NCBI GenBank assembly: GCA_033439265.1
Contig: JAVTVX010000035.1
Location: 10,256,001 to 10,320,000 of the forward strand
Source: Dillenia suffruticosa
Lineage: Eukaryota > Streptophyta > Magnoliopsida > Dilleniales > Dilleniaceae
Reading direction: 5' to 3'
DNA: 64,000 nt
The position numbers and the translations under genes are program-made. The notes under the pieces were generated by a model. It ran no database searches. It was given only the letters and a program-made list of their open reading frames with translations, and was not told the origin of the DNA. Of the stretch, positions 1 to 11,035 are shown piece by piece. Position 1 is the stretch's first letter, and the number at the start of each line of letters is the position of its first letter.

Positions 1-900
1 ATAATAAAAAATATTAAATCAAAAAAGAAAAAAAATAAATTAATTAAAAAAATATATAATTTAAATAAAATAAAATATATGGTTTTTTTAAGAATTAAGA
101 AATATAATATAATAAAATAAAATGTAAATTAAAATATTATAAAATAATAATATGATTTGTTAATATAAATTAATAAAATAAAATAAAAAAATAAAATTAT
201 AATTAAAAGAAGATAAAATTCAGCGACGGATTTGGAATCCGTCGCTGAAATTATTAAAATAAAATAAAAATAAAATAAAATTCTAATTATTCAGTGACAG
301 ATTTGGAATCCGTCGCTAAATCAGCCACGGATTTGGAAATTCGTCACTAAATTAAATTTAGTTGTTAAATTAATTTTTTAATTTAAATATTATATTAATA
401 TTATATTTTATTTAATTATATATATAAAACCTATTTAGCGACGAAACAGCGACGGATTTGGAATCCGTCACTAAATGAGTCACGGATTTGGACATCCGTC
501 ACTAAATTAAATTACCAACCGTGGTTGTTAAATTAATTTTTTAATTTAAATATTATATTAATATTATATTTTATTTAATTATATATAAAAAACTTATTTA
601 GTGACGAAATTTGCAACGAATTTTTTTTTTGTCGCCAATTAGCGACGAATTTAGTCACGAAAATTTTTTCGTCACTAATTAGCGACGCATTTAGCCACGA
701 AAATTTTTTTGTCATTGATTAGCGACGAATTTTGTTACGAATGATGTGTCCGTCGCTAATTTAGTCACGATTTCCTTTTCGTTGCAAATTTTGTGGCAAA
801 TTAGCGACGAAAAAGTTTTTGTCGCTAAATTCGTCGCAAAATAGCGACGGATTTTTTCCGTCGCGAAAATTTATAGCTAAAACCATGTTTTTTTGTAGTG
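1..900 (-). mobile_element. CACTA (En/Spm) transposon, terminal 900 bp
   Basis: The segment ends at 900 with TTTTTTTGTAGTG, the reverse complement of a CACTACAAAAAAA terminal inverted repeat. About 220-880 is filled with degenerate subterminal repeats in both orientations of the type GCGACGAATTT / CGTCGCTAA, the usual binding-site-rich end of CACTA elements. Positions 1-220 are an A/T-rich tract that matches, reversed, the interior of the CACTA element at 16549-19233 (compare 40-110 with 17240-17300), so the two belong to one family. The other end lies outside the window. It is inserted in the spacer of a tandem-array unit, whose sequence resumes at 901. No coding capacity is visible, so it is probably non-autonomous. 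Confidence 0.88.
220..880. repeat. CACTA subterminal repeat field
   Basis: Many imperfect copies, about 15-35 bp each, of motifs such as AGCGACGGATTTGGAATCC and AGCGACGAATTTAG occur as direct and inverted copies. In known CACTA elements the subterminal repeats bind the element-encoded TNPA-type protein. That role is inferred here from position and composition only. Part of the block (about 300-370 and 430-510) is duplicated with its A/T-rich partner. Confidence 0.8.
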
Positions 901-1016
901 TCTAATCACATGCCCAGTCCAACAATAGAAACAAAACAGCTTTGGTAGTGAAACTTTATGGCCCAACATAAGTCTTTTGACATCGCTGAAAAGCTTTAGG
1001 AAAAAAAGAGATACAA

Positions 1017-1090
1017 TGTCTAAGCTCGGGTTTGAACTAGGGACCTCTAGTGTGTGAGACTTGTGTCATAACCAACTACACCACCCAAAC
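1017..1090 (-). pseudogene. tRNA-Val(CAC)-like copy 1
   Basis: Full-length 74 nt. The anticodon loop reads CTCACAC (anticodon CAC) and the acceptor stem pairs with wobbles. The T stem has two mismatches and the anticodon stem one, so this is probably a pseudogene. The A-box core GTGTAGTTGG and a B box GTTCAAACC remain. Confidence 0.7.
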
Positions 1091-1235
1091 CATTGATGAT
1101 AAAACAATCAAAGGGAAATAAATTCAATCCCCCTATTATTACGAATAAATGCAATCATTGAAGCTAATAAAGTTTTGTTATATTCTTTCCATTTAATATC
1201 AACGCAAACAGCATGAAAGAAAGAAGGGCTTTCCA

Positions 1236-1700
1236 CTTGTCAGGCCCTTTTCCCATACTATTGTAAATGGATACTTTTGTTAACATGTCCCTTTCCACCT
1301 CTTTTAACTTAAGCCATTGATAAAATTTTTTGAAAGTTTCATTTTTTGTTTCACTAACTGCTTTCCTTATTATTCCTGGTTACAACTTATTTCTTTAAAT
1401 TTTTCTTGCCTTTACTTGTGTAAAGTAAAGTATAAGCGGTACTTTCGCCTTTACTTTTTTTTGTATTTCCTTTTTCCATCACCAAGACTTTTAATTTAGA
1501 GGTACATGCCCTTTTTCTCATCAAATCCACTCTTGGCCAATGTTTTCACATGAAGCATCATCTTCCCTTATGCCATATCAAGGTCACTATGTATTTCTCC
1601 TAAGGCTTGTTCTCCTACTCTCTTCTTAAAATTGTTTCGTTTTTGATCGTTTAAATTCCAGCACTTAATCCTAAGGGTTGTACACACTTTCTTTCTTCGA
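1236..1700 (-). pseudogene. RTE-type LINE pol fragment, array unit 1
   Basis: Minus-strand remnant of the LINE linker between endonuclease and reverse transcriptase. The DNA aligns throughout with the better-preserved copies at 11987-12241 and 12842-13078, but stops and frameshifts break the frame. It cannot make a working protein because both catalytic domains are absent. Confidence 0.6.
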
Positions 1701-1908
1701 ATACTGTGCTTGAAGAAAGTGCTTGGGTATTTTCTTGGGTTTTTGTTTTGTTATGATGAATGTGAAAATGCAAAATAAAAACCAAGTTAGACATGTCTAA
1801 TGACAAGCCCACAACAACGGAAGCAAAATAGCTCTGATAATGAAGCTATACGACCAAACATAAGTCTTTTGACATCACTGAAAAGTTTTTGAAAGATCTG
1901 AGATAAAA

Positions 1909-1982
1909 TGTTTGAGCTCGGGTTCGAATCGAGGACCTCTACTGTGTGAGACAAGCATGATAACGAACTACACCACCTAGAC
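1909..1982 (-). pseudogene. tRNA-Val(CAC)-like copy 2
   Basis: 74 nt with anticodon CAC. The T loop TTCGAAC is kept, but acceptor and anticodon stems each carry mismatches and the A box reads GTGTAGTTCG. Probable pseudogene. Confidence 0.7.
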
Positions 1983-2131
1983 TATTTAAGGTAAAATAGT
2001 CAAGGGGGAATAAATTCAATCCCCTTACTGTTACGAACAAATGAAATCATAGATGCAAATAAAATTTTAGTTGTTATTTTCTTTCCTTATCATATCAATT
2101 CAAAAAGAATGAAAGAAAGAATGTCTTTCTA

Positions 2132-2730
2132 CTTGTCAGGCCCTTTCCCCATACTATTGTGAACATATACTATTGTAAATACGTCCCTTTCCACCTCTTT
2201 CGTCTTAAGCAGTTGATAAAAGTTTTTGAAAGTTTCATTTTTGGTTTCACTCACTGCTCTGTTCACCTCTTTTTTGGTTATAATGTACTTCTCTAAATGT
2301 TTCTCATTTTTACTAATGTAGAGTATATTATAAACAGTACTTTTCGTCTTTCCTTACGTTTGTATTTCCTTTTTGCACCAACAACATTTTTTATTTAGAG
2401 GTACATGTCCATTTTCTCACAAAATCCACTCTTAGCCATCATTTTCACATCAAATGTTATCATCCCTCATGCTGTATTAAGGTCACTATATATTTATCCT
2501 AAGACTTGTTCTCCTACCCTCTCGTTAAAATTGTTTCGTTTGCATCATTTAAATTCCACCACTTAATCCTAAGGGTTGTGCACATTTTCCTTCTATGAAT
2601 ACTATGCTTGAAGAAAGTTTTAGCGTATTTTCTTGGGTTTTTGTTTTCTATTGATGAATGCAAAAATGCAAAATAAAAACCAAGCAAGACATGCCTAATG
2701 ACAAGCCCAATCTTCAACGGAAGCAAAATA
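2132..2730 (-). pseudogene. RTE-type LINE pol fragment, array unit 2
   Basis: The minus-strand ORF at 2514-2726 contains TTLRIKWWNLND, matching the (R/K)(I/T)KWWKLK segment that begins the endonuclease-RT linker of plant RTE-type LINEs (often auto-named craniofacial development protein 2-like). The downstream part (plus 2132-2510) keeps the array reading but is frameshifted. Its neighbours are tRNA copies 2 and 3 on the same strand. Confidence 0.65.
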
Positions 2731-2808
2731 GCTTTCGTAGGGAAGCGCTATAGCCCAACATAAGCCTTTTTACAACATTGAAAAGTTTGAGAAAGAGCTG
2801 AGGTAGAA

Positions 2809-2882
2809 TGTCTAAGCCCGAGTTCGAATCGAGGACCTCTAGTGTATAAGACTAGCATGATAACAAACAACACCACCCAGAC
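2809..2882 (-). pseudogene. tRNA-Val-derived copy 3, anticodon drifted to TAT
   Basis: 74 nt. The anticodon loop reads CTTATAC, so the anticodon would be UAU instead of CAC through two C-to-T changes on the tRNA strand. The A box (GTTGTTTGTT) and T stem are also damaged. Confidence 0.65.
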
Positions 2883-3080
2883 CATTGAAGGAAAAACAGT
2901 CAAAGAGGGATAAGTTCATTACCCTTACTATTTTGAACAGATACAATCATTGAAGCAAATAAAATTTTTGCTGTTATGTTCTTTCCCTTTCATATCAGTG
3001 CAAACAGTAAGAAAGAAAGAAGGACCTTCTACTTGTCAAGCCCTTTTCCCCTACTATTATGAACAAATACTATACTGAAT

Positions 3081-3085
3081 ATGTC
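3081..3085. repeat. Left target-site duplication of the gypsy element
   Basis: ATGTC here matches ACGTC at 9447-9451 with one substitution. The unbroken array sequence at this point is ATACGTCCC. Confidence 0.7.
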
Positions 3086-4559
3086 GATAGGGTTTAAATG
3101 AGTGTAATATTTACAATTGATTTTGTATTATTTTTGAATAAATATTACATTAATATTTATGTTTTATGACAATTGATTTAGGAGGAGATTTATTATGAAA
3201 AATAAAGAAAAACAAGCTAAATTGGAGTAATTTTGAAATGCATGAAAAATTTGACAGGAATGCTCTTTCATTAGTACGTGGGCACGCTGAATTTGAGAAG
3301 AAATACAAGACTTTTGAAGATTCTTTTCCTAATATTAAGGAGTGTAAAATTTTGGGAAGTTGCAAATGTCAAAAAATACTCTATTTAGGATTTTTCTTTT
3401 ACCATAAGTTTTTAGAGTTTTATTTATTAGGGAGTTTCATTCAATTTTAGAAAATATTTTTGAATAATTTTTCTAAGGTAAAGATAAGAAGATTTTACCT
3501 TTTGCTTTAGGGTTGCACCTGGCTCTTGGGATATATATATTGCCCTATTCTTGACTTTAGAGAGACAACACTTTTGGGGAGGCAGCAGCTGGGCAGCCCC
3601 GTTGGGGGCAGCAAACATCATTTTCTCTAGGAGGAAAAGGGGGCAGTAGCACTACTCACGTCCATTGTAGCAGCCGGCCGAGGAGCATTTTTGCAATAAT
3701 GTAGTTCCAACATTCCCATTCCATTTTTATTTATTTGTGAGTTTTTCTTTTTATATATTTTATTTCTGATTTAATTTTCTAGTCAAAGGATTTTTGAAAC
3801 ATTGATGAATGATAATTATGAGATCTAAATGATCTTATTTGCTTGATAGTTTTGGGTATTTATTTAATCTCTATATTTAATGTTTATGATTGTTTTGGGT
3901 TTGTTAAATAGTGCGCTATATTTAATAACCCTAAAATAGTCTACAAAGATTTAAAAACAGCAACCTTTGTGTGTTTTTAATAGAGTAGTAATTGACATAG
4001 TTTTATGACCTCACAAACGGTAGGATTCATATCAAGAGATTAGATAATCTAATTTAAATAAATCCAGATTGGAATTTATTGGTTAGAATTAGATCTCTCT
4101 AGATTTTAATTCTGTCAGAATATTAAATCCAATGAGGGTCTCTTGGGTTGTTTTTCGATTAGAGAAGTAATTAACGATAGTATCTTGATTATCGAAAAAG
4201 TAAGGAGAGATTGGACGTTTCGTGATCCTTAACGGCTATAACCAATTATTTATATAATATCGAGTAATTTTTGTATCGATAATCAATGAAACACATCAAG
4301 GTAGAAATAACTCATTTGGCTAGATTTTACTGTCATTGACATTCTCTCTTTTAATTAGCATTATTTAGTTGTTTTATTTTAGTTAATTTTTATTGAGTTA
4401 TTTTTTTTTGTTAGGTTTAGATAATTGCTCAAACCCCCTATATTTTCATTTTACTTGAAAGAGATAAATCCACCGTTCCCTGTTGATTCGACCCTACTCA
4501 CCCTAAACTTGTCTTTAGTGAAGTAAGTATTTTATTTTTAATTGTTTGACGACACACCA
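3086..4559 (+). repeat. 5' LTR (1474 bp)
   Basis: Direct repeat partner of 7973-9446. The first T of the expected TG start is missing or changed (sequence GTCGATAGG). A TATA-like run ATATATATAT at 3531-3540, followed by TTGCCCTATTC, is a plausible U3 promoter. Short ORFs inside, such as 3238-3450, are not supported as genes because they fall in LTR sequence and are broken in the other LTR. Confidence 0.9.
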
Positions 4560-4564
4560 AATTT

Positions 4565-4582
4565 TGACACCGTTGCGGGGGA
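4565..4582 (+). other. Primer binding site, tRNA-Asp type
   Basis: TGACACCGTTGCGGGGGA, five bases after the 5' LTR, matches the complement of the 3' end of plant tRNA-Asp(GUC), TGGCGCCGTTGCCGGGGA, with three differences. This primer is typical of Athila-type gypsy elements. Confidence 0.75.
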
Positions 4583-4859
4583 ACGGCGGTGTTAAGTGAT
4601 TTATTTCTTTTAAGTTTTGTTTCATTTTTATTTTTGGGACTAATATTTGCGGTGAACTTACTGGAAGTTTGTCAACAACGTAGAAAAGAAGGATTTTAAA
4701 CACTCGGACATGGCCAGTCAAAAGATTTTGAGGGAGTTGTTATTTCCTGATTATAATTAACACACCTTTTGCAGTGATTTTCTTAATATTGAGATGTCCC
4801 GACAATTTGAAATATGAAAAGATGTTTCAAAAACGGTCAATGAGGTAAGTGATTTTTCT

Positions 4860-5444
4860 CTTCGTCAAGAATTGAGAGAACTAATGTCCCTTATGCGTAA
4901 TTTTATTGTAGGAAAAAAACAACCGGTACAAACTTGTGGAATTTGTTCAGAGATGAATCATCCAACCGATAAGTATCCATTCTGTATGGTGACCCATATT
5001 CGAACATCTACAACCAAGGAAGGTGGGATCAACCAAACTTCAGTTATGGAAATTGGTAACAAAGTTCCCCCAACAACTACAATGTCGACCACAATTTCAA
5101 CCACATCAATCCTCTTCAAATCAAGGTATGTCTATAGAAGAAATTGTTAAAAGTTTGGCTAACAGCACTCAATTGTTTCAACAGGAAACCCAACGGTTAC
5201 AATAGGAAAACTAATGATTTCAACTATAGACAAGAACCAGCATCCAAAACTTGGAAAATCAGGTGTCGCAACTGGCAACGACCATGAGTCGAATAGAGAA
5301 AAATAATGGGAAGCTACCCTCTCAAGTAGAGATCAACCTGAGAGAAAATATGAGTGTTATGGTGGTCAAGAATGAAAGGAAATTATAAGACAACTCATCG
5401 ACAACTGAAGGAGATAAAGAGGCCGAACAAAGCAAAGTATCAAT
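4860..5444 (+). pseudogene. gag: Retrotransposon gag remnant with damaged zinc knuckle
   Basis: The ORF at 4872-5150 carries CGICSEMNHPTDKYP, a CX2CX4HX4C knuckle whose last Cys is Tyr. It is followed, after a frame change near 5100, by SIEEIVKSLANSTQLFQQ and then NLENQVSQLAT...KLPSQ. This order (knuckle, MEDLVKxLAxxxxxFQQET-like helix, IQNLExQxGQLA, GKLPSQ) is characteristic of plant Athila-type gag C termini. A stop lies at 5203-5205 and others follow, so it is not translatable as one protein. The N-terminal gag is hard to recognise. Confidence 0.8.
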
Positions 5445-5445
5445 A

Positions 5446-5790
5446 TTGAATGAATCGGCCACGAAGGTAAGTGAGGAACCGAACAACTCAAATTTGAAAC
5501 TGACTATCTCTTCTTCTTTTCCTGGTAGGTTGGCATATTCCGAGGAACAAGATGATGAGAAGGAGATGGATTTCATTGTTCATGACTTTTTTATGCAAAA
5601 TAAATTGGATTTTTGGTTTGAAGAGAATTTTACAAATAATTTTGCACAATGGGACAAATTTTTTCAAGACAAACTCCCATATCAAAAGCAATTTATGGTA
5701 GGCCAAATAGTCCTTAATTTCATTTCAAGATTAAAATTCATGTCAGGCAAGTTTGAAATCAAAATGGACTGGACCGGTTTTTGAACAAAG
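5446..5790 (+). pseudogene. gag tail joined to integrase C-terminal scrap (pol deleted)
   Basis: The 112-codon ORF begins with gag-tail-like sequence (SSSFPGRLAYSEEQDDEKEM, like PPFPxRLxKxKxEExEKEI of Athila gag). It ends with KQFMVGQIVLNFISRLKFMS and a GKFEIKMDWTGF segment, which resemble the FxxGQxVLLYNSRLxLFPGKLxSRWxGPF end of integrase. The several kilobases of pol that normally separate these two regions are missing. About 50 bp later, GGGAGGCAACTCAA is the motif that usually follows integrase in this family. The join is my inference from family layout. Confidence 0.65.
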
Positions 5791-5799
5791 AGCTAATGT

Positions 5800-7957
5800 C
5801 GAGCCAAAGATATTAAACAAAGGCATTTATTGGGAGGCAACTCAATATTTTCTTTATGATTTATTTATTTATTTTTATTTTTATTTATTTATTATCATAT
5901 ATGTTAGCTTGATTTATGATTGATTCTAAAAAAAAACATAAGTACTCCTTGTTTAAAGCGTGACCACGCCTTAAGCCAAATCCATTTCTGTCCACACAAA
6001 TCACATGGACAGCTTTGCTCCTTACTTATGGCGTGTCCACGCCCTAGGTGAATTCCATTTTAGCCAAAGGAGCATACATTTCACTGCATGACTAGAAACA
6101 CTCTTTATTTAGGACGTACCCATGTCCTAACCACACTTCACTTCTGAAAAAAATAAATAAAAAAAATAAATAAAAAAAAAAGAAAAAAAAAGAAAGAGAG
6201 AGAGAAGCGAATTTCACTTCTATTTTAACACTTGCATTTCATTTTTTTTAGGACTTCTCTCTCTACCTTAAAGTCTCAAGAATGGACCAAAATGCTTGAT
6301 GATTACGAAGTGCCCACGTCATAGCTCTTTTTTCAATTTATTGGAATTGTTTCTCCATTCTCCACTCCGCCCTAGGGGAGTATTGTTCTCACCTTCCTCT
6401 TTTATTTCTTTATGTTTTTCTTTTATTTTGTATGATTGATTTTAAGCATTTTTTTATTCTTTTCCTTTTTCTCTCTTTTAACATGAGTATACATTAGGGA
6501 CAATATATGATCTAGGTGTGGGGGGATGTTAGGCGTTTCCTTCTTTATTTTTTTATTTTTTTGACACTATATTTATTTTTTTACTATATTAGTTTAGATT
6601 TTATTTCTTCAAAAATAAAAAAATAATAAAAAAATTTGAAAAAAAATTGAAAAAAAAATTCCGAGTTTTCTTAGTTGATATATGTTATTTGGTTGACTAG
6701 AGATATATGAAAAATGGTTTGTATCAATAACTTTTGTGCATGAAATGGGTACTTATATTTTTAATATTTTTATTTGAATGATGAACATGCAAAGATTTGA
6801 CACAAAACCTACTTAAAAAGTGATGTTTTGAGCTTAAGATGAGCAAATTCATTTTTTGTGTTTGGGATTATTTTTCTTGATGAGTGACTATCACACTTGG
6901 ATTGCACATTCTAGAACTTGTATTGTTATACATTTCAAGACCACACCCTAAAATTTTATGCATTGAAATGACAAAAACACTTAGGTTTTACCCCTTTTGG
7001 CTTTCTAAAATCCCTACTTTGATTTCATAAACCCGTAGTTAACCCAATTTGAGTCTTTTCCCTTTTTCTTCTTTAAAACTCACTTAATACAACACCTAAC
7101 CTTTGATTTTTGCTTTCGTTTCAAACCCTTGTACCAAAGGTATATATATTTAATTGCATGATTTTGGTTTTATGTTCACCTCAATACGAAAATGAGAATT
7201 GAAATTTTGATGTTGACAATTTCATAAAGATGATATATGTTTGAAAAAAAAGCAAGAGAAAAAAAAAAGAGAAAAATGATGAAAAAAAAAAGAAAAGAAA
7301 AAAAAAAGGTGGATGAGAAAGAGAAGTGTTGCATTTTGATTGAAAATTTATTCATTTATACTTCAGTTATGGGGATTAGAAAAATCGATTGACATTCTTG
7401 TATACTATTTGCTATTGGCTATACATTTGAAGAGCAAGAAGTTAAATTTTGTTTGTTATTTGTTTAAGGTAAAGATCGATCAATGTTATGAAAATTGTGT
7501 AGATTGATTATATATTACCTTTGGTATATTTTTAACCCTTAAATATCACCTTATCCTACCCTTTACCTAAGTTCCGTTACAACCAAATAAAAGACCTTTA
7601 GATTGATGCATGAAATTCCAATTTTTAAGTATTGGAGATTTGATATATTTGCCGGCATATGGTAATGACATTCCATGTTGTTGAATTGAGAGACATATAT
7701 ATTTTTTACCCTTTTGAGTGCATTAGAGTGATCCCTTGGAGAGGATTGTCGAATCTTGCTATTTGGATTTCATAAGATACTGTTGGGATATGTAGTGGTT
7801 GTTTTAGTACATAATGCTATGAAATACTTGTTGTTTCCATTATGTTTTCTGTTTGACTCTTATAGTAATTGTTGACTTGGAAGTTTAGAAGGAAAAAATT
7901 AGGTTGGATAGTTTTAATTTTATTTGAATTAGGGATACTTGAGGACAAGTATCATTT
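5800..7957 (+). other. Non-coding 3' interior of the gypsy element
   Basis: A/T-rich with long A and T runs (6150-6200, 6600-6660, 7245-7320). I see no ORF with recognisable similarity. An internal GACAATATATGATCTAGGTG at about 6500 resembles the sequence around the end purine tract and may be a duplicated or older tract. Two short sections with GCGTGNCCACGCC-like wording (5960-6130) recur but I cannot assign them. Confidence 0.5.
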
Positions 7958-7972
7958 AGGTGTGGGAAAATT
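7958..7972 (+). other. Polypurine tract of the gypsy element
   Basis: AGGTGTGGGAAAATT lies directly before the 3' LTR start at 7973, preceded by GAGGACAAGTATCATTT. This placement and wording are usual for plus-strand priming in Athila-like elements. Confidence 0.65.
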
Positions 7973-9446
7973 TGATAGGCTTTAAATGAGTGTAATATTT
8001 GCAATTGATTTTGTATTATTTTTGAATAAATATTATATTAATATTTATGTTTTATGACATTTGATTTAGGAGAAGATTTATTATGGAAAATGAAGAAAAA
8101 CAAGCTAAATTAGAGTAATTTTGCAAAGCATGGAAAATTTGATTGGAATGCTCTTTCATTAGTATGTGGGCATGCTGAATTTGAGGAGAAATAGAAGACT
8201 TTTGAAGATTCTTTTCCTAATATTAAGAAGTGTGAAATTTTGGGAAGTTGCAAATGTCAAAAATACTATATTTAGGAATTTTCTTTTACTGGAAGTTTTT
8301 AGAGTTTTATTTCTTAGGGAGTTTCATTCAATTTTAGAAAATATTTTTGAATAATTTTACTAAGGTAAAAATAGGAAGATTTTACCTTTTGGCTTTAGGG
8401 TTGCACCTGGCTCTTGGTATATATATATTGCCCTATTCTTGACTTTAGAGAGACAACACTTTTGGGGAGGCAGCAGCCGGGGAGCCCCGTTGGGGGCAGC
8501 AAACACCATTTTCTCCAGGACGAAAAGGGGGCAACAGCACTATTCACATCCATAGTAGTAGCCAGCCGAGAAGCATTTTTGCAATAATGTAGTTCCAACA
8601 TTCCCATTCCATTTTTATTTATTTGTGAGTTTTTCTTTTTATATGTTTTATTTCTAATTTAATTTTCTAGTCAAAAGATTTTTGAAATCTTGATGAATGA
8701 TGATTATGAGATCTAAATGATCTTATTTGCTTGATATTTGTGGGTATTTATTTAATCTCTATATTTAATGTTTATAATTGTTTCAGATTTGTTAAATAGA
8801 GCGCTATATTTAATAACGTTAAAATGGTCTACAACCATTTAAAAACAGCAAGATTATGTGTTTTTAATAGAGTGGTAATTGACATAGTTTTATGACCTCG
8901 CAAGCGGTAGGATTGATGTCAAGAGATTAGATAATCTAATTTAAATAAATCCAGGTTGAAATTTATTGGTTAGAATTGGGTCTCTTTAAATCTTAATGCT
9001 ATCGAAACATTAAATCTAATGAGAGTCTCTTGGGTTGTCATTCGATTAGGAAAGTAATTAACGATGGTATCTTGATTACCGTAGAAGTAAGGAGAGATTG
9101 AACGTTTTGTGATACTTAACGGCTATAACGAATTTATTCATATAATATCGAGTAATTTTTGCATCAATGATCAATCAAATACATCAAGGTGGAAATAACT
9201 CCTTTGGTTAGGTTTTACTCTCATTGACATTCTCTGTTTTAATTAGCATTATTTAGTTATTTTATTTTAGTTAATTTTCATTGAATTATTTATTTTTGTT
9301 AGGTTTAGATAATTGTTCAAACCCCCTATATTTTCATTTTACTTGAAAGAGATAAATCCGTCGTTCCCTATGGATTCGACCTGCTCACCTTAGACTTGTC
9401 TTTAGTGAAGTAAGTATTTTATTTTTGATTGTTTGACGACACACCA
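7973..9446 (+). repeat. 3' LTR (1474 bp)
   Basis: Begins TGATAGG and ends ACACCA. It has the same length as the 5' LTR, with scattered substitutions. Target duplication ACGTC follows at 9447-9451 and the tandem array resumes. Confidence 0.9.
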
Positions 9447-10074
9447 ACGTCCCTTTCCACCTCTTTCGCATTAAGCCATAGATAAAAGTTTTTGAAAGTT
9501 TAGTTTTTGGTTTCACAGACTACTCTCCTCAGCTCTTTCTTGGTTATAGCATGTTTCTCTAAATTTTCTTGCTTTTACTCATGTAGAGTAAATTCTAAGT
9601 GGTACTTTTCGCCTTTACTTTTTCTTGTTTTTCCTCTTTCTACCTCCAAGATTTTTTATTTAGAGGTACATACCCAATTTCTCACCAAATCCACTCTTAG
9701 CCATTGTTTTAACATGAAACATCATCCTTACTCATGCCTTATCAAGGTTACTATGTATTTCTCCTGATGCTTGTTCTCCTACCCTCTCCTGAAAATTGTT
9801 TCATTTTTGATCGTTTAAATTCCAGCACTTAATCCTAACGGTTGTGTACAGTTTCCTTTTACGAATACTGCGCTTGAAGAAAGTGCATGGGTATTTTCTT
9901 GGGTTTTTGTTTTGTTATGATGAATGTGAAAATGCAAAATAAAAACCAAGTAAGACATGTCTAATGACAACCCAGTCCAACAACGGAAGCAAAACAGCTT
10001 TGATAGTGAAGTGATATGACCCAACATAAGTCTTTTGACATCACTGAAAAGTTTTAGAAAGAGCTGAGATAAAA

Positions 10075-10148
10075 TGTCTAAGCCCGGGTTCGAACCGAGG
10101 ACCTCTAGTGTGTGAGACTAGCGTGATAACCAACTACACCACTCAGAC
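10075..10148 (-). tRNA. tRNA-Val(CAC), structurally intact copy 4
   Basis: 74 nt. The acceptor stem GTCTGAG/CTTAGAC pairs fully with one wobble. The anticodon stem CTAGT/ACTAG is perfect with loop CTCACAC, and the T stem CTCGG/CCGGG pairs with one wobble around TTCGAAC. The A box (GTGTAGTTGG) and B box (GGTTCGAACCC) are intact. A CAA lies just upstream and a TTTT about 30 bp downstream on the minus strand. It could be a working tRNA gene, though its setting in a decayed array makes silencing likely. Confidence 0.65.
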
Positions 10149-10297
10149 CATTGAAAGAAAAATAGTGAAAGGGGAATAAACTCAATCCCCCTACTGTTAC
10201 GAACAAATGAAATCATTGGCGCAAATAAAATTTTAGCTGTTATATTCTTTTCCTTTTATATCAATACAAAAAGCATGAAAGAAAGAATGTCTTTCTA

Positions 10298-10916
10298 CTT
10301 GTCAAGCCCTTTCCCAATATGATTGTGAACAAATACTATTGTGAACACGTCCCTTTCCACCTCTTTCGTCTTAAGCTATTGATAAAAGTTTTGAAAGTTT
10401 CATGTTTGGTTTCACACACCGGTCTCTTCACCTCTTTCTTGGTTTCAAAGTACTTCTCTAAATGTTTCTCATTTTTACTAGTGTAGAGTAAATTATGAAC
10501 TGTACTTTTCACCTTTCCTTGCATTTGTATTTCTTTTTTCTAGCACCAACATTTTTTATTTAGTAGTACATGCCCATTTTCTTACCAAATCCACTCTTAG
10601 CTATCATTTTCACATCAAATGTTATCATCCCTCATGCTGTATTAAGGTCACTATGTATTTATCCTAAGGCTTGTTCTCCTACCCTCTCCTTAAAATTGTT
10701 TCGTTTTCATCATTTAAATTCCACCACTTAAATCCTAAGGGTTGTGCATACTTTTCTTTTATGAATACTATGCTTGAAGAAAGTTCTTGGGTTTTTGTTT
10801 TGTTTTGATGAACGCAAAAATGCAAAGCAAAAACCAAGCAAGACATGCCTAATGACAAGCCTAATCCAGCAACGGGAGCAAAATAGCTTTCGTAGGGAAG
10901 CGCAATAGCCTAACAT
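10298..10916 (-). pseudogene. RTE-type LINE pol fragment, array unit 4
   Basis: Minus-strand ORFs at 10728-10916 (ends KVCTTLRI) and 10336-10524 (contains LLYTSKNEKHLEKY and VCETKHETFKTF) are consecutive parts of the same LINE linker. The intervening frame is lost. The segment KxEKxLEKYxxxKKExKR corresponds to the WxxYKxAKKExKKAVSEAR stretch of RTE-type pol. Confidence 0.7.
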
Positions 10917-10961
10917 AAGTCTTTACATCACTAAAAAGTTTGAGAAAGAGCTGTGGTAGAA

Positions 10962-11035
10962 TGTCTGAGCCCGGGTTAGAACCGGGGACCTCTAGTGTAT
11001 AAGACTAACGTGATAACCAACTACACCACCCAGAC
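10962..11035 (-). tRNA. tRNA-Val-derived copy 5, intact fold, anticodon UAU
   Basis: The acceptor stem GTCTGGG/CTCAGAC pairs fully, T stem CCCGG/CCGGG is perfect, and anticodon stem TTAGT/ACTAG pairs with a wobble. The loop is CTTATAC, giving anticodon UAU (isoleucine codon AUA) on a valine tRNA body. The B box carries one change (GGTTCTAACCC). By identity elements it could still be charged with valine, and whether it is expressed cannot be seen. Confidence 0.5.

Larger units (their letters stand above)
901..3085 (-). repeat. tRNA-Val/LINE tandem array, segment A
   Basis: First visible stretch of the roughly 895-bp direct tandem repeat. On the minus strand each unit reads: tRNA-Val-like gene, a T4 run about 30 bp downstream, a spacer with a short ORF, an RTE-type LINE pol fragment, then a G/C palindrome about 40 bp upstream of the next tRNA. 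tRNA starts at 1017, 1909 and 2809 give spacings of 892 and 900. The LINE fragments of this segment lie at about 1236-1700 and 2132-2730, and a third begins at 3032 and continues beyond the LTR element at 9447. Confidence 0.9.
3086..9446 (+). mobile_element. Pol-deleted Ty3/gypsy (Athila-like) LTR retrotransposon
   Basis: Two direct repeats of exactly 1474 bp (3086-4559 and 7973-9446) flank a 3413-bp interior. The ends read (T)GATAGG...CACACCA. The flanks ATGTC and ACGTC are a 5-bp target duplication with one change, and removing the element rejoins a LINE-fragment region of the array. The interior has a tRNA-Asp-type primer site, a gag remnant, a scrap of integrase C terminus and a purine-rich tract, but no protease, RT or RNase H, so the element could move only with help in trans. 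I counted about 17 differences in the first 235 bp of the two LTRs, roughly 7 percent, so the insertion is not recent. Confidence 0.9.

Noticed and set aside
1317..1499. Plus-strand ORFs in the array (also 9507-9767, 13006-13296, 20715-20909, 37970-38215)
   Set aside because: They are antisense shadows of the minus-strand LINE fragment and recur at the same place in each unit.
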